The position numbers and the translations under genes were made by a program. The notes below the pieces were generated by a model, which worked only from the letters and a program-made list of their open reading frames with translations, searched no databases and was not told the DNA's origin. Below are positions 45,501 to 51,292 of a stretch of 64,000 bases of DNA, one piece after another. Within the stretch, counting starts at the first letter, position 1. Each line of letters opens with the position of its first letter. Source of the DNA: Diphasiastrum complanatum (Eukaryota; Streptophyta; Lycopodiopsida; Lycopodiales; Lycopodiaceae); NCBI GenBank assembly GCA_029204225.1, contig CM055102.1, positions 24,955,390-25,019,389 of the forward strand, given 5' to 3'.

Positions 45501-47620
45501 AGTTGGCATATTCAAAAAACTTGGTATGGTGTTGTACTTTTCTGTGATTTTCAGACTTTACTAGTCTTTCCTCTTGCCATTGCCAACGCCTTGTTTGCAA
45601 GGTTTTTCAAAGGGTACGCGTTTTCTAACTTTGTCATATTCTGTTCCCTGGTTTGTGAGTTGAATATTTCTTCTTCATGAGAGTCAGAGCTCATTTCTTT
45701 ATCAAAATTGTGGAGGCTTGGCATTTCAACAATTACCTTTTGCCTGTACTTACTCAAGTGCATGGAATTTTCAAGCATTTAGGTTGTTGAACTTTCTAAA
45801 ACATTTAGGTTCTCTTGTAAGCACAAATTGAATGGCCAATGACTCCTCACACATATGTGAAACACTCTGTGCATTAGAATCTCAAAACCAAAGTATAGGT
45901 TAATCACTTAATCCTGGGAAGAAATTTCTGAGTTTGAAAGTGGGAAGCTATGTTGCATTACCCTTTCAACATTACCTCCCTTATGGTTATCTGTAATGGT
46001 AAGGAACAATCTTGGTTCATTCAATTTCTGTATCACAAGTAGCACCTTCGAATGAATCTTGCTGCTGATCTTTCCCCCTGAAGCTTTGATTCTCACAAGA
46101 TAAACGTCCTACAAAATAGCTTTGAGCATGCCTTCCAGGGCCTCTCCCTTTTAGCAAACCTCTTGCAATCTCACACTTCTTGGGATAGCTTCACAATTCA
46201 TCTACTGTGTTAACCATCACTCCGATCTGAAAAATTCAAGCTTTCTTTTTCCTTGAATACCAACCACCAAGAAGTTGCTACTGTAAAACAGTAAAAAGTT
46301 CATTATTTCCTTTCTACAAAGGTGAAGAAAGTGTTCTCATAGGTTAGTGACCTTCATAACACAACTCTAAAGACTTAAGGAGATTCAGTGCCCATCTCAT
46401 GTATGAAGCAGTCAATGCTCCTTCATTTAAAGGATTGACTCTGGTAACTACAGCCTCCCAAGTCTAGAAACTCCCCACTCAGATCATAGGCTGAGTCTGA
46501 AGACAGATGTAAGTGTACCTGATTCTTTGCTGTTTCTCCCACCTTCAAGTCGTTTATTTATAAATAGATGCAACCCACGTGATCCGGATCACGTTCTGAA
46601 AATTAGGATTAGGGATTTCCGGAAGGCAATTTTTGATTGATTTATTTATTTAAACTTTTTTTTGTTTGCCTTAAATTTTTTAGCAGAAATGTATAAATGG
46701 GTGGAAGTACACCTGTTTATCAGCAGTAAAATGTCAACCAAGTGCATACTGAGGGAAGCCCTTTTGAAATTGTGAGTTATTGCAACTAATTATCACTCTT
46801 AATGCTGGTTGGGTCCCAAACTCATGAATGACGAGAGGATAAGGATGAACTTGTGAAAAACTTAATAACCTACTATACGGATAAACTGTCATTAATTTAG
46901 AAATTATGACATGGATAAATGAGCTGATTTTTTCTCTGAAACTTGGATCTGACATGTGGTTGAAATTCAGCCATACAAACCTGTAAATAATCCTTGACTT
47001 GAGCTCCCAAAACTGTTCGAAGGCCTAGCTTGTTGTGAGTGTCCAAACAAAGATGGCAGTATGCATCCAGATGCTTCCGGCATGATGATTGTTTTTGGAT
47101 GTTACCATGTGTTCTTTTCCAAGAATGGATATTCAGGCAATCTAACTAATAACGTGACAAACTTATTTCATGTTTTGAGCTGCATTTGTACATCTGAGAC
47201 ATGTGTCATTAGAGATACCAAACTTGACATCCTCTGTTTCTTTTTCAGAAGCACACCCATTGACGAGAAATTTCTTCTACAAGGCTACTTGATTTACACA
47301 GGTTCAAAGTGCACTATCATACCCAGCTCAGTGCTGTTCTTCTTACAATCTTTTGGTGTAATAAATTATCAGCCGACTAAACTATGATTCTGGCATTTGC
47401 AGTGATCTTGTATTTTCACTTTGCTGTTAGTGTGATCAAAGAGATTACAGCTACACTAAATATCTACTGCTTCAGGTGAAAAAGTTTCCTCAAAAGTTAG
47501 CTGGTTTGAGATGCCATTGTTTATGTCTGTGTTTTGGAATATTTGTGTTCTGAAATATGATTCCTTGAGCTTTGCAGAATTGGCAGGAGGAAGGTTAGAA
47601 GCAAAAACAAACGATTTTAG
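16888..47620 (+). CDS. AAPT: Aminoalcoholphosphotransferase (choline/ethanolamine phosphotransferase), 18 exons, intact
   Basis: The gene product transfers phosphocholine or phosphoethanolamine from the CDP-alcohol to diacylglycerol, the last step of the Kennedy pathway, in ER/Golgi membranes. I joined 18 exons: 16888-17024, 17411-17420, 17662-17712, 18392-18469, 23024-23099, 23250-23272, 23458-23558, 25933-26027, 27103-27171, 39758-39827, 40029-40092, 40405-40445, 40689-40773, 45338-45400, 45555-45613, 47249-47301, 47403-47475, 47578-47620. They total 1191 nt, 396 residues plus stop, close to the roughly 389 of plant AAPTs. All introns are GT-AG and every phase fits. The start [20 protein letters not shown] is the family N-terminus. 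The signature DG(x)2AR(x)8G(x)3D(x)3D is complete: D95, D98-G99, A102-R103, G112, D116, D120. Several hydrophobic helices follow. Introns range from 101 to 12,586 nt and host many transposons, yet no exon is damaged, so the gene is probably active. Confidence 0.95.
17411..17420 (+). CDS. AAPT: AAPT exon 2, a 10-nt microexon
   Basis: 'gccgaacatg' between acceptor ctaccgcag and donor gtaagt. It completes Pro46 and gives Pro47-Asn48-Met49, matching the conserved PPNMIT junction of plant AAPTs. Skipping it would shift the frame. Confidence 0.9.
17662..17712 (+). CDS. AAPT: AAPT exon 3
   Basis: Residues 50-66, [17 protein letters not shown], a membrane helix. Acceptor ttgcag, donor gtaagt, phase 0 at both ends. 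Confidence 0.95.
18392..18469 (+). CDS. AAPT: AAPT exon 4
   Basis: Residues 67-92, beginning [19 protein letters not shown] and ending FLYQ. Acceptor gatcag, donor gttagt. Intron 4 behind it is 4.55 kb. Confidence 0.95.
18470..19730. other. Intron 4, left part
   Basis: No recognised gene. Short frames only. Confidence 0.4.
19732..19900 (-). repeat. SINE-like element ending in AATAAA-(CT)n, copy 1
   Basis: Read on the minus strand, the element ends gtcttatatgccttttggc, a hairpin, then CTTAATAAAG and a (CT)n tail (the plus-strand GA run at 19732-19784). The core 19785-19825 and part of the body match copies near 20237 and 22797. It resembles a SINE or LINE 3' end with a microsatellite tail. 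Confidence 0.6.
20200..20340 (-). repeat. SINE-like element, copy 2
   Basis: Minus-strand core gtcctatgtaccttagggta...ggacATTAATAAAG (20237-20276) followed by a CT-rich tail (20209-20236). The body 'aagctcctactgtgcata' aligns with copy 1 'atgctcccactatta'. Confidence 0.6.
20340..22724. other. Intron 4, middle part
   Basis: AT-rich, with poly-T runs at 21385-21421 and a 10-bp perfect inverted repeat gggagaattt/aaattctccc at 21593-21626. A minus-strand 161-codon frame (22020-22505) shows no family features. A purine-tract-like 'aaaagggggagaag' on the minus strand near 21293-21306 may mark an old LTR. Confidence 0.35.
22725..22885 (-). repeat. SINE-like element, copy 3, flanked by GA runs
   Basis: Minus-strand core gtcttatgtaccttttggta, then ccaaaagacgTTAATAAAA (22797-22835) and a (CT)n tail (GA run 22725-22786). 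The stem is near perfect: gtcttttggtacc/ggtacataagac. A second GA run (22856-22885) bounds the other side. Confidence 0.65.
23024..23099 (+). CDS. AAPT: AAPT exon 5 (catalytic motif)
   Basis: Residues 93-118, [20 protein letters not shown] then ELFDHG. It carries five of the conserved CDP-alcohol phosphotransferase signature positions including D95, D98 and D116. Confidence 0.96.
23250..23272 (+). CDS. AAPT: AAPT exon 6, 23 nt
   Basis: Residues 118-125, GCDALSCA, carrying D120, the last catalytic Asp of the signature. Acceptor tatcag, donor gtatgt. Confidence 0.94.
23458..23558 (+). CDS. AAPT: AAPT exon 7
   Basis: Residues 126-159, [20 protein letters not shown] then [13 protein letters not shown]. 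Acceptor gatgtag, donor gtaagt; final codon split (His159). Confidence 0.94.
23559..25129. other. Intron 7, left part
   Basis: No gene. Contains the perfect hairpin at 24332-24374 described separately. Confidence 0.4.
24332..24374. repeat. Perfect 19-bp inverted repeat with 5-nt loop
   Basis: GTTCTGGAACATACTGTAC, loop GTTCC, then its exact reverse complement. No mismatch in 19 bp. Confidence 0.97.
25130..25554 (-). pseudogene. Ty1-copia integrase fragment inside AAPT intron 7
   Basis: The minus frame reads [20 protein letters not shown], then [60 protein letters not shown] and [10 protein letters not shown]. This is the C-terminal half of a copia integrase and the chromodomain-like tail after it. 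The catalytic Glu of the usual NGVAERKNRT motif is Lys here, so it is dead. No gag, RT or LTR is attached. It holds the domain that both larger copia elements in this window lack. Confidence 0.85.
25933..26027 (+). CDS. AAPT: AAPT exon 8
   Basis: Residues 159-191, including [20 protein letters not shown] and SAHFFTAIV. Conserved NGPTEGL loop. Acceptor ataatag, donor gtatgt. Confidence 0.94.
26652..26692. repeat. Palindromic (CA)n-(GT)n microsatellite
   Basis: 'cacacacacacacagatatt' followed at once by 'tatatgtgtgtgtgtgtgtg'. The two halves are complementary, so the tract can fold as one hairpin. Lies in AAPT intron 8. Confidence 0.92.
27103..27171 (+). CDS. AAPT: AAPT exon 9
   Basis: Residues 191-214, [20 protein letters not shown] then IIA. 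The frame stays open past the donor (gtaaat) to about 27335, so intron retention would give a longer but truncated protein. The exon 10 join restores family similarity. Confidence 0.88.
27172..27650. other. Start of the 12.6-kb AAPT intron 9
   Basis: Open reading continues to 27335 from exon 9 but without family similarity. No other feature. Confidence 0.4.
27654..28300. other. GC-rich low-complexity block, possible transposon remnant
   Basis: Base composition changes sharply to GC-rich. A plus frame at 28074-28295 is Gly/Arg-rich ([18 protein letters not shown]) and ends acidic ([12 protein letters not shown]). A minus frame is Pro/His-rich. Composition recalls the C-terminal region of the nearby hAT transposases, but no alignment is clear. 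I do not call a gene. Confidence 0.3.
28399..28456. repeat. (GA)n and G-run
   Basis: GA dinucleotides then ten G residues and G-rich sequence directly before a GCGTCC MITE. Confidence 0.9.
28458..28637. mobile_element. GCGTCC-type MITE, copy 1
   Basis: Begins CAGGAATGCGCGTCCGCGTC, has an AT/A-rich centre, and ends GCGTCCGGGGTCCGCCATGTTAG. Layout matches 38475-38804 and 38822-39024. Repeated 'gcgtccg' motifs on both arms suggest transposase-binding subterminal repeats of a non-autonomous DNA transposon, probably hAT-like. Confidence 0.7.
28663..28722. mobile_element. GCGTCC-type MITE end, truncated
   Basis: Starts CAGGGATGCGCGTTCGGGCC, then a run of 'gcgtccg' motifs, and stops where it meets the truncated ORF2 of the hAT array. 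Only the left arm is present. Confidence 0.65.
28724..29012 (-). pseudogene. hAT-array ORF2, copy A, 3'-truncated
   Basis: Minus frame starting [10 protein letters not shown] and containing the conserved block [20 protein letters not shown]. This copy keeps Gln (CAG) where copies B and C have TAG. After [10 protein letters not shown] it runs into GCGTCC MITE sequence, so the C-terminus is lost. The upstream side is fused to truncated transposase A at about 29090. Confidence 0.75.
29090..31295 (+). pseudogene. hAT transposase A, 5'-deleted
   Basis: Exons by comparison with copy B: 29090-29263, 29378-29722, 29815-29972 and 30075-31295. It begins in the middle of the DUF659/hAT core ([16 protein letters not shown]). 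Exon 2 has a 1-nt deletion near 29420 and a TAG at 29720-29722 in place of CAG. Exon 3 carries the hAT dimerisation block ([20 protein letters not shown]) with small indels at its end. Exon 4 is open for about 400 codons: acidic, then repeats of AQDD-type motifs, then proline-rich. It ends in unrelated sequence near 31245, without the AT-hook tail of copy B. Confidence 0.82.
31637..32002 (-). pseudogene. hAT-array ORF2, copy B, unknown charged protein
   Basis: The frame of 121 codons plus stop starts [20 protein letters not shown]. Residues about 10-45 are a charged helix ([20 protein letters not shown]) likely to form a coiled coil. A proline-rich linker follows, then [20 protein letters not shown] (strongly conserved in all copies), and an acidic end [18 protein letters not shown] at 31724-31726 interrupts it; copy A has CAG there. 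An upstream ATG at 32042-32044 is also possible, but MAE is shared with copy C. A TATA-like box (gataaatagg, 32188-32197) lies about 190 bp upstream and is conserved in copy C. I do not recognise the family. Confidence 0.7.
32190..32200 (-). promoter_or_regulatory. TATA-like box of ORF2 copy B
   Basis: Minus-strand GGGATAAATAGGCACTCAC, matched by GGTTAAATAGGCACTCAC at 37955-37973 upstream of copy C. Conservation between copies supports a real promoter. Confidence 0.5.
32232..32425. repeat. Subterminal tandem repeat of the deleted hAT unit
   Basis: Two and a part copies of a unit with 'cccatgtgcctctgtac', 'tgtgttggtctcccattgg' and 'tggtctgct'. It corresponds to the 84-85-bp repeat at 38010-38262. 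Confidence 0.7.
32560..32649. repeat. 3' terminal region of the deleted hAT unit
   Basis: GGTACC-rich end: several 'ggtaccnnnggtacc' motifs closing with ggtaccacgaggtactatg. Its reverse complement starts CATAGTACCTCGTGGTACC, like the right end of the next unit. Confidence 0.65.
33009..36897 (+). pseudogene. hAT transposase B (DUF659 type) with proline-rich N-terminus and AT-hook C-terminus
   Basis: Exons about 33009-34449, 34564-34908, 34988-35149 and 35252-36897. The true start is unsure; ATG at 33099-33101 is plausible, and a 'ttttttttccag' acceptor ends at 32994. The DUF659 core is clear: [20 protein letters not shown], then [20 protein letters not shown] and [17 protein letters not shown]. 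Exon 2 ends with the W-containing C-terminal region and exon 3 is the dimerisation block ([20 protein letters not shown]). Exon 4 is acidic, then very proline-rich, then has two AT-hooks ([17 protein letters not shown]) and an acidic end. No BED zinc finger is seen between the left terminus and the core. Breaks: 1-nt deletion near 33761, TAG at 34415-34417, a missing G at the exon 2 acceptor, a GA-run shift near 35375, TAG at 35722-35724 and 36694-36696. Confidence 0.85.
36898..37396. other. Convergent 3' spacer of the hAT unit
   Basis: Lies between the ends of transposase B and ORF2 C. 'gcattgcacaaaaaacac' and 'ccacatacggctggacc'-type blocks align with 31400-31636 in the previous unit. Confidence 0.65.
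37397..37741 (-). pseudogene. hAT-array ORF2, copy C
   Basis: 114 codons plus stop. It starts [20 protein letters not shown] and keeps the charged helix, the [20 protein letters not shown] block and the acidic tail ([14 protein letters not shown]). It has the same TAG as copy B (37484-37486). Compared with copy B it lacks RIPPKPE near the start, and the linker differs ([15 protein letters not shown]), while the central block is unchanged. That pattern suggests past selection on the protein. Confidence 0.7.
38010..38262. repeat. Subterminal tandem repeat, 84-85-bp unit, three copies
   Basis: Units start at 38010, 38094 and 38179 with 'cccatgtg'. Each has 'cacatgctgcactccgattg' or a close form. 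Lies between ORF2 C and the right end, where hAT transposases usually bind. Confidence 0.8.
38340..38461. repeat. Right terminal region of the hAT unit
   Basis: Rich in GGTACC palindromes and ends gtgccactatg. See the unit entry. Confidence 0.65.
38475..38804. mobile_element. GCGTCC-type MITE, copy 2
   Basis: Starts CAGGCATGAGGGTTCGGGCC and ends GGTCCCGCTCCCTTAG. The interior has poly-T/poly-A and a second GC-rich arm, so it may be two nested copies. Next to it lie ATCTATAT (38462-38469) and ATCTATAA (about 38805-38812), a likely 8-bp target duplication. Confidence 0.65.
38822..39024. mobile_element. GCGTCC-type MITE, copy 3
   Basis: Starts CAGGGATGCGCGTCCGGGCC, has an A/T centre, and ends GTCCGCTACCTTAG followed by ATCTATAT. 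It is the most regular copy, about 203 bp. Confidence 0.72.
39049..39317. repeat. Inverted-repeat-bounded segment
   Basis: GAATCCTGATTC at 39049-39060 and its exact reverse complement at 39306-39317 bound 245 bp of AT-rich DNA. Could be a small MITE; no target duplication seen. Confidence 0.4.
39531..39600. repeat. (CT)n microsatellite
   Basis: CT dinucleotides for about 57 bp with imperfect ends, 160 bp before AAPT exon 10. The tract makes a false Ser-Leu frame. Confidence 0.95.
39758..39827 (+). CDS. AAPT: AAPT exon 10
   Basis: Residues 214-237, [20 protein letters not shown] then VAY. It matches the conserved IPTVAFN-type helix and follows the 12.6-kb intron. Acceptor taacag, donor gtaagt. 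Confidence 0.92.
40029..40092 (+). CDS. AAPT: AAPT exon 11
   Basis: Residues 237-258, [20 protein letters not shown] then M; matches the family NVYKVVRSRNGSM block. Acceptor tgtgcag, donor gtaaga. Confidence 0.94.
40405..40445 (+). CDS. AAPT: AAPT exon 12
   Basis: Residues 259-272, [13 protein letters not shown] plus 'tg' of Trp272. Matches the family PFVVLLGG helix. Acceptor cttgcag, donor gtatgg. Confidence 0.93.
40689..40773 (+). CDS. AAPT: AAPT exon 13
   Basis: Residues 272-300, [20 protein letters not shown] then GLDFGYLV. Acceptor gtggcag, donor gtacag. Intron 13 is 4.56 kb. Confidence 0.94.
40774..42240. other. Intron 13, left part, possible minus-strand LTR
   Basis: On the minus strand, 'tctgtgggag' is followed by TGTTAAGAACC (about 41445-41465) and a TATA-like 'tatttaaagg', as at the junction of a copia 3' LTR. 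No second LTR or pol is found. The rest is featureless. Confidence 0.3.
42248..42450. repeat. About 102-bp tandem duplication
   Basis: 'gcaggaaagctgcaccaaca' with 'aggcgtagagag' occurs at 42248 and 42350, each followed by similar sequence. Confidence 0.8.
42499..42588 (+). pseudogene. Fragment of a type II (alternative) NAD(P)H dehydrogenase
   Basis: Thirty codons read [20 protein letters not shown] then [10 protein letters not shown]. This is the NADH-binding loop of plant mitochondrial alternative NAD(P)H dehydrogenases (NDA/NDB type), whose consensus is [18 protein letters not shown]. The second Gly of GxGxxG is Asp here. Nothing on either side belongs to the protein, so this looks like one captured exon piece in AAPT intron 13. 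Confidence 0.8.
42600..45337. other. Intron 13, right part, old repeats
   Basis: GGGAAATG/CATTTCCC motifs cluster at 42790-43160 and may be a decayed foldback element. Around 44090-44300 scattered words (KFDGNWL, then YFK..., DKVPMVVYC...) recall a gypsy-type gag, too broken to be sure. No gene. Confidence 0.3.
45338..45400 (+). CDS. AAPT: AAPT exon 14
   Basis: Residues 301-321, [20 protein letters not shown] then M; matches the conserved GRMILAHLCDEPKGL block. Acceptor gatgcag, donor gtatgt. Confidence 0.95.
45555..45613 (+). CDS. AAPT: AAPT exon 15
   Basis: Residues 322-341, [20 protein letters not shown]. Acceptor tttcag, donor gtacgc. Confidence 0.93.
45614..47248. other. Intron 15, no feature seen
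   Basis: AT-rich intron DNA with no gene, RNA or clear repeat. Confidence 0.45.
47249..47301 (+). CDS. AAPT: AAPT exon 16
   Basis: Residues 341-359, [17 protein letters not shown]. Acceptor tttttcag, donor gttcaa. Confidence 0.92.
47403..47475 (+). CDS. AAPT: AAPT exon 17
   Basis: Residues 359-383, [20 protein letters not shown] then IYCF; matches the family LYLHFATSVIHEITEALGIYCF block. Acceptor atttgcag, donor gtgaaa. Confidence 0.94.
47578..47620 (+). CDS. AAPT: AAPT exon 18 and stop
   Basis: Residues 383-396, [14 protein letters not shown], then TAG. A short basic cytosolic tail, more basic than the usual RITRKEA ending. Acceptor ctttgcag. Confidence 0.88.
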
Positions 47621-48318
47621 CTGACTCAAGCAGTTTTTTAGCAATTCTGGGTAAAATGAAGATAATCAATGCAGAAGTTTCTATATTTAAATCCTGTTTT
47701 AGATAACCTCTTTCATATTTAAGGGTCCAAGTGCAGTGCCAGCTTCCACAAATTGCACGCTTTTGAAGGTGATTGGGCTTTATAAGTCTTTGAAAGTGTA
47801 GAACGAGTAGCTATTCCGTATACCCTTATGTGATAGAGCACACATGACACGTGCTAGTTTTTGCAATACTGGAGCCTTTTATATTAAATTGCAAAGTATC
47901 TGTTTTCCCTACTTAAGTACTTGAGATCAAGCCTCTTTCCTTCAAACTTTAATAACTTATTATTCTGATACTTAACCAAATCTTTGTAAAGTGCATTGGA
48001 TGGCAATAGCAGTTGCTATCAGGGCAATTATCTATTTTGAATGCAAATGTGGCTTAGGCGACAGGTGCTGCTATAAGGTCATTGCCGACAGATTTTTGGC
48101 ATGTATTTTAAATTCGTAGAGTGAGACCTTGAAAGTCTGTATCTTTGAAACTGAGAAATTTTGTACTCCTAGGCAATCTAAAAAGAAAAGGCAACTCTGA
48201 TATTTCTAACCTTGCCACTGAAGGGTGGGGTCTATATTTCTGTTTTCATGCATTTAGCCTCAAAATACTTCATTTCCTTGATACAAAGTCAAGGGTGATG
48301 GCTAATTGTTTATCTTGA

Positions 48319-48489
48319 CATCCAAAGTTTCTTTGGTCTCAAGTTCGAGCCTCCCCTTGGAAACCAAGAAGCATTTCCTTGATACAAAATGAGGTTGGCT
48401 TTGTTGGTTAGCTTGCCATCCAAAGTTTCTTTGGTCCCAAGTTTGAGCCTCCCCTTGGAAACCAAGAAGCATTTCCTTGATACAAAATC
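48319..48489. repeat. 97-bp tandem duplication
   Basis: 'catccaaagtttctttggtc' starts at 48319 and 48416, and both units continue with 'gagcctccccttggaaacca'. Two copies, few differences. Confidence 0.88.
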
Positions 48490-51017
48490 AGCATCTGTGA
48501 CTTGCATGAACTCTAAATCTTTCACAACTATCAATACGTCTGTCAGCATAAATGAGTTCGATAAGGAGCCAATTGAAGACATGGGAGGAATGGTATCCAC
48601 GTTTTACAGGTCGCAGCAAAGTGTTCAGGTAGTTGTTTTTTGAGATTGCACATTAGACAAACCAGGAACCTGATAAATACACAGAAGCAGAACCACAGAA
48701 GCATTCTTTGTGAATCTTAGAAAGTGTTAAGTTGAGCAATATCTCACTGTCTATTATGAACATCAGAAAAGGAGATGACTTCATCATAAATTTGAGATCT
48801 TTTTAGGAGTTTGACATTTAATGACAAAATATGGCTGGTCAGGAGTTTGTTTATGCACACAAGTAATTTGATGAGAATTTGGAAGTATTGGCCTCCAATA
48901 CGTGCAATCAAAAGGTCATTGATGCTTAGACCTTTACTGGCTGGGATCTAGAAGTGGAGGTTGTGTTTTATATGATTAAAACACTTATATGCAAATGGAC
49001 TGTTCAATGAATTTGACAATGTCTTTTTTGAAATTAATGGACAAGTTTCCAATAGACGTTCATTTACGATCATTCACCGTTAGGCAGACCTTGAGCCAGC
49101 TTTGGACACTGAATTTTTAATTTATTGTGCATTGGGAGTTAACATTATCCTTTTTGTTAGGTTGAAATAGTACTATGATAGGGCCATCATTGATAAAGCC
49201 AAGAGGTAGTGCTTAGACTTAAATCAAGAGGAAAAAGTTGCAAGGTCAAAGTTGAAGAACTTCGTAAGTGGACTTGACTAGGAGATTACATCAAAATCCA
49301 AATAATTTCTACGTGAATAGAATAGAATACTAGAAATTCCAAATCGCTATACTGGTTTGGGAGGATCACTTAACAACATTGTTCATAGCATTTTACCTAC
49401 ATATTTGTGCAACGAAAATAACAATGTAAGTGTTGTACTTGAGATTAATGGTCCCACGAGAAAGATGGCATGTTAGATGGTAGTTGCATTCTCTTTTTCA
49501 ATCACTCTCTCACATTAGAGCTAGTAAAGATCTCTTGTAAAACTTGAGAGGCGGCAATTCTCAACTAATGTAATAGCCAACATAGGTACTCTGACATTTC
49601 AGAAGCATTAATTATTGCAAGCTTATTCTAAAGCCAAACACTTTGTACATGTGCCGACTCTTTGTCCATGGAGGGCACGTAAATGGTACCACTTACATAG
49701 AAAATTATGTTGTAATCTATTGCTTTCAAATAAGCTATTGAATTAAAAAATATTACTAAAAGTATGACCAAGTATTCAAATATATTGACTAATTATGATA
49801 CTTGAAAATTCTAATGCTAGATATAAGAAATTTTTAAATAAACAACCATTTGGATGAGGTATCATAGGTATATTCAATCTTCTATACAATTTCAATGAGT
49901 TGAAACTAGTTGGTCACATCAACATTACCAACTTTCCCATGCTTTATGATACATAGTATAAGTGTAACATTTGGACATCATCATCATCAGGCATGTAAAG
50001 AAAAGGGACTACACCCATCACATTTGTAGCAACATACCATCCACACAAAAAAGAAATCTAGTAAAGCAAAGGCTTCTCTCTTATCTATTCACCAAATTTT
50101 TCTATATACATTGATATAGATTGATAGAAAATTAGATATAACGATATGTACGCCCACACAAAAGTTGTCAGCAATGGATTATTATAATGAGAAGAGAGAT
50201 GGTGGTGGTGGCAATGATGTGGAGAAGAAGACGATTATGTGAGAAATGGTGATGATGTTGAGAGAAGGAAGGCAGTCATGATTATGAAAATGATGGGAGA
50301 TGAAAAAATGGGAGTATGACTATTATGGAAAGAGGTGGAGAAGAAGATCCTAATGGTGATTATGTCGTCAATGAGAGATGAACATGTTTCCCTCATTTCT
50401 ACATTGGTGATGAGTCTAATGAATCTCATCATTGGATATTTTGGGTGTCAAATGAACATCTATTTTTCTTTGTCATGAGAGGATAGAACAATGAATTAAT
50501 GTAATGACATATTGGGAATGATCAACAAAAAAACAATTAAAAAATATGCACATCTACTCATATTGACTATGTAACACCCATGTTTATGAAATATTTATGC
50601 TTCATCTCATGGTTGAGTAGATATAATTTTTTTTTATAAGATATCTCCTTAATGTTGCATATGATCCTCTACGATTGATTTATCATTTCACATCAAATTA
50701 AAAAAAAAGTGATCATTTGACCAAAAGCCAACTCATATATATGTCGATAGTTCTTTTATACTCGAGCTCTCCTTAAGTGGCGTCTCTGGTCTTTACATTG
50801 CTTTCACATTTTTTATGGAAATGCCATTACACCACAATCATATGTGCATCATTTTTTGATGGTGATCATATGTCAAATACTATACTTTTGATATTGCCAC
50901 ATGCAAATTGAGGATTACAAGTCCATTGCGTGTCACTCCAAAACAAAAAAATGTCATTTTGTTATAACCAAGTACATTAAATTGGTCACAAATACATATC
51001 TTCCAATTGCATTCTCT

Positions 51018-51292
51018 TATGGATTCCCATTTCATGTATGGTATTATTATCTTTCATTGGATGCTTTTTGTGTGTCATGCTACCACTCTATAGTGCATTG
51101 GTTAGCAAATGGATCAATATCATATGACTTGGTCATGATGCCTATGTGTCAACGTTGCTTTCTAGCCAAGGTCCTTTCTTTCTTCTGTTGCACATATAGA
51201 TTTCCAACCACATGTATGGTATAATTATCTTTCATTGGATGCTTTTCGTGTGCCATGCTTCCACTCTATACTGCATTGGTTAGCAAATGGAT
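51018..51292. repeat. Duplicated 95-bp block, 178 bp apart
   Basis: 'catgtatggtattattatct' through 'gcattggttagcaaatggat' (51033-51112) recurs at 51211-51292 with minor changes. Confidence 0.85.
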
